This document shows, one piece after another, positions 61,964-64,000 of a DNA stretch of 64,000 nucleotides. Every line of letters starts with the position of its first letter. The first letter of the stretch is position 1. The translations under genes were made by a program, and so were the position numbers. The notes below the pieces were generated by a model. The model did not search any database and was not told the origin of the DNA. It saw nothing but the letters and a program-made list of their open reading frames with translations. Source of the DNA: VXMF01 sp965206775 (GTDB lineage: Bacteria > Acidobacteriota > Terriglobia > Bryobacterales > UBA6623); the NCBI GenBank assembly GCA_965206775.1, contig CBDBKU010000003.1:3162001-3226000 (forward strand), read 5' to 3'.

Positions 61964-62136
61964 TAAACACAATTCCTTCCAGACCCACGAGAAACGCGAT
62001 AGGCAACCCCAGCCCGGCGCGGTAGTCGAACAAGTACCGACGGAATATGGCAAATGCAGCAACCTGGTCCGGCGGGGCCGATCTGAGGTCAATCACCTTG
62101 TGCGGAATATCCGCGGGCAGGCTCAGATTTCCTTAC
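61964..62136 (-). pseudogene. upstream piece of the same TPR-domain gene
   Basis: Reads on the minus strand GNLSLPADIPHKVIDLRSAP, then DQVAAFAIFRRYLFDYRAG and LGLPIAFLVGLEGIVF, in frame with the part at 57775-58654 once the ISL3 element and one copy of TAAACACA are removed. Upstream it meets a stop where the next transposase-bearing element begins, so its 5' end is lost as well. Confidence 0.65.
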
Positions 62137-62146
62137 ATCGGTTGTT

Positions 62147-64000
62147 TTACGTTGGCATGATTGTGGGAGGAGATGCCGGTTCTGGGTGGGTTGGGGCAAC
62201 GATTGAGGTGAGGGGGTTGTCGGGGAGGATTTCGTAGACCAGGCGCAGGTCGGTTCCGGGAAACAGCGTCGCGGTTTCGTTCAGTTCCTTGAGCAGTGCA
62301 GCCAGGGCGGCGTCCTGGCCGCGGCTGGCTTGGTGCAGCAACCGGACGGTGAGAGTCCCGGCCGCAGAGTCGGGAAGAAGGGTGGCGTCGCTGCGGAACA
62401 GCGCCTTGAGCAGGGGGCGCACATTCTCGGGCCTGCTCAGTTCCGGCGCGACCGCGCCGGCCATGGCGGTCTCGGCGCGGTAGGCGATCATGCGCAGGGT
62501 GTCGAGCAGGTTCCGCAGCGGGGCAGGCAGGGCCTGCAGCCGCTCTTCGGGCGACAGGTCGCCGGCCCGGACATGCTCCTGGACGTCGCTTTTCGCCAGT
62601 TCCAGGCCCGTGATGCGCCGCTCGATCGCGGCGGTCTCCGCCTGGAGCTGGAGGGCCTTCTGCGAACGCGCGCCGCGCTCGGCTGCCAGCTTGCGATGCA
62701 GGTGCCCGGCCTTGCCGCGCAGCCTCCGCAAGGCGCGCTCGAGCCAGCGCCAGAGCGGGTTGACCACCCGCTCGTCGGCATCCACCCCCACGAGCGCGTG
62801 CTCGGCCAGCGTGTCGAGACCGAATTCCGCGCGCATGTACTTGAAGAAGTTCTCCTGCGTCCAGCGTGAGCGCAGCAGGCCCGCGACCCGCTCCGCGGGC
62901 AGCGTGGGATGCGTGGTGAGGATCGCCGGCTGGCGCTCGCCCGCCGCCGGCTGGCCCGCCAGCTCCAGCGGCTTGCGCGGCTGGCCGCTCTTGCCCGGCC
63001 GGCGCAGGCGCCGGTCGATCCAGAAGCGGATCTCGCGCGCCGCGCAGGCGTTCCCCAGAGCCGCCTTGCGCTCGGCGATGCGGCCCTCCAGCGCTTGTTC
63101 GCCGCCGGGCGCGTGCACCGCCAGGCGGGCCGGGACAAACTCGCTGTCCGGCCAGCGCTCCGCCTGCGGCCCCTTGCGCCAGGTGATCACCGCGATCCCC
63201 CGCTCCGCCAGCTGCGCGAACAGCGCCGGACTCCAGCCTTCCCGGTCGAACACCAGCGTCAGGCGCGGCCGCGACGGCTCCTGCGCGGCCGGCAGCAGGC
63301 CCAGTTCCTCCAGCTGCGGCAGCAGCCCGTCCCGCAACTCCGCCACCAGTGCGGGATCGACCTGCTTGTGCACGCACAGCAACGGCGCCCCCCCGAGCGC
63401 CCCCACCCAGTAGCTGGCCGCGGCCGGCAGGCACAGCTTCTGCCGCGGCACGAAGTGCTTCGGCAGGCGGCCCTGGCCGCTGTAGACCTGGACGTGCCCG
63501 TCCACGAACAGCGTCGCGACGGCCTCCGGATCGGCGCCGGCCCAGTCCCGCGCCAAGGCGCCGCGCCAGGCCTCCAGCGCGGCCGTATCCGCCACCAGCT
63601 GGCGTGTCCTGCGCCGTAGCGTGCGATCGCAGGGGCAGCGGTCCAGGCCCAGCAAGGCACCCCATTCCCCGGGCTGCTCGTAGCGCAGCCGCTCCGGATT
63701 GCGCACGCGCGCCAGCAGCAGGAACGCCAGCAGCAGCAGGATCGAGCGCACCCCGTAGAAGCCCTTGGGCAGGCGCAGCAGGCCCTCGTGGCGCAGCAGG
63801 CCGGCCTGCACCAAGGCCGGAACCGCCGTCAGCACCCCGCCCCCGCTGACCGCCGAGGCCGCGGCGAAACGCGGCTCCCGTTCCTGCAGCGGCCCCAGGC
63901 TGGTCAGCGTCCGCCCGGCCGTGTCGCATGTCGCCCGGCCCTGCGGCGCCTGCGCGTCGCGCTGGTTGCGCCGCTCCTTGTCGGGCGGCTCCCGCACCTC
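62147..64000 (-). CDS. large DDE-type transposase (5' end may lie outside the window)
   Basis: At least 616 residues, from a GTG at 63997 or further upstream beyond the window. After a variable N-terminus comes VRSILLLLAFLLLARVRNPE, then the first catalytic-type Asp in ATLFVDGHVQVYSGQGRLPK, HFVPRQKLCLPAAASYWVGA, another Asp in LTLVFDREGWSPALFAQLAE and RSRWTQENFFKYMRAEFGLD with the Glu. This pattern is common in annotated but poorly classified transposases of Acidobacteria and Planctomycetes. C-terminal helical region (RLRGKAGHLHRKLAAERGAR). Element ends are not visible. It cuts the 5' part of the TPR gene. Confidence 0.75.
   Translation of the reverse strand, partial: EVREPPDKERRNQRDAQAPQGRATCDTAGRTLTSLGPLQEREPRFAAASAVSGGGVLTAVPALVQAGLLRHEGLLRLPKGFYGVRSILLLLAFLLLARVRNPERLRYEQPGEWGALLGLDRCPCDRTLRRRTRQLVADTAALEAWRGALARDWAGADPEAVATLFVDGHVQVYSGQGRLPKHFVPRQKLCLPAAASYWVGALGGAPLLCVHKQVDPALVAELRDGLLPQLEELGLLPAAQEPSRPRLTLVFDREGWSPALFAQLAERGIAVITWRKGPQAERWPDSEFVPARLAVHAPGGEQALEGRIAERKAALGNACAAREIRFWIDRRLRRPGKSGQPRKPLELAGQPAAGERQPAILTTHPTLPAERVAGLLRSRWTQENFFKYMRAEFGLDTLAEHALVGVDADERVVNPLWRWLERALRRLRGKAGHLHRKLAAERGARSQKALQLQAETAAIERRITGLELAKSDVQEHVRAGDLSPEERLQALPAPLRNLLDTLRMIAYRAETAMAGAVAPELSRPENVRPLLKALFRSDATLLPDSAAGTLTVRLLHQASRGQDAALAALLKELNETATLFPGTDLRLVYEILPDNPLTSIVAPTHPEPASPPTIMPT

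Noticed and set aside
62133..63929. 598-residue minus-strand frame
   Set aside because: Gly/Arg/Ala-rich shadow of the transposase at 62147-64000, which carries the catalytic-type residues.

Overview
The window reads like a high-GC, LPS-bearing (lpxA) heterotrophic bacterium, most likely an Acidobacteriota member. That placement is inference from gene content: periplasmic haem c/PQQ alcohol dehydrogenase, Tat-exported Gfo/Idh/MocA oxidoreductases, many secreted sulfatases, a DUF3604 protein and many insertion sequences. No rRNA or other phylogenetic marker except the ATP synthase is present. A planctomycete-like or verrucomicrobial host is not excluded.

Layout. 1-5.9 kb: end of an oxidoreductase gene, a cut-down Nramp-type transporter, a secreted sulfatase, a ThuA-like lipoprotein with an overlapping esterase, a decayed second esterase and a small membrane protein. 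6.2-8.6 kb: a complete IS with terminal repeats and an 8-bp target duplication; its protein fuses a DruA/DUF4338-like half to a Tn5-type transposase. 9.0-20.35 kb: an accessory island with a tyrosine recombinase at the left and tRNA-Arg(CCU) at the right. It holds palindromes, transposase relics, a methyltransferase, a VIT-family membrane protein whose 3' end is tandemly duplicated, and a cassette of a divergent metallo-beta-lactamase-fold gene, XRE/ImmA protease, PIN nuclease and a second MBL-fold gene. 20.8-22.6 kb: an IS1634-type transposase downstream of the F1-ATPase genes atpH-A-G-D (22.9-27.3 kb), which lack atpC next to atpD. 28-42.3 kb: mostly intact chromosomal genes (DapA-like lyase, exported methyltransferase, uracil-DNA glycosylase, DksA-like factor, PQQ dehydrogenase, thioredoxin-like protein, Tat oxidoreductase, cytochrome/SUMF1 fusion, ApbE, glucokinase, aldose-epimerase-like lipoprotein). 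42.6-45 kb: an ISAzo13-type element inside an AHSA1 gene. 45.2-57.6 kb: enolase-superfamily dehydratase, VOC protein, lpxA, two more sulfatases, a left-handed beta-helix sugar-nucleotide-type protein, a lipoprotein and a DUF3604/propeller protein. 57.8-64 kb: nested mobile DNA: an IS110 inside an ISL3 element inside a TPR gene, then another transposase running off the window.

How it works together. Three secreted sulfatases, an esterase, a ThuA protein, Gfo/Idh/MocA enzymes, an enolase-superfamily dehydratase, a DapA-type lyase, an aldose-epimerase-like protein and a polyphosphate-glucokinase-like kinase fit catabolism of sulfated or uronic-acid polysaccharides. The island and IS clusters are the accessory part. 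The least explained pieces are the XRE-ImmA/PIN/MBL cassette, the DruA-transposase IS, and the non-coding hairpin of the IS110 copy.
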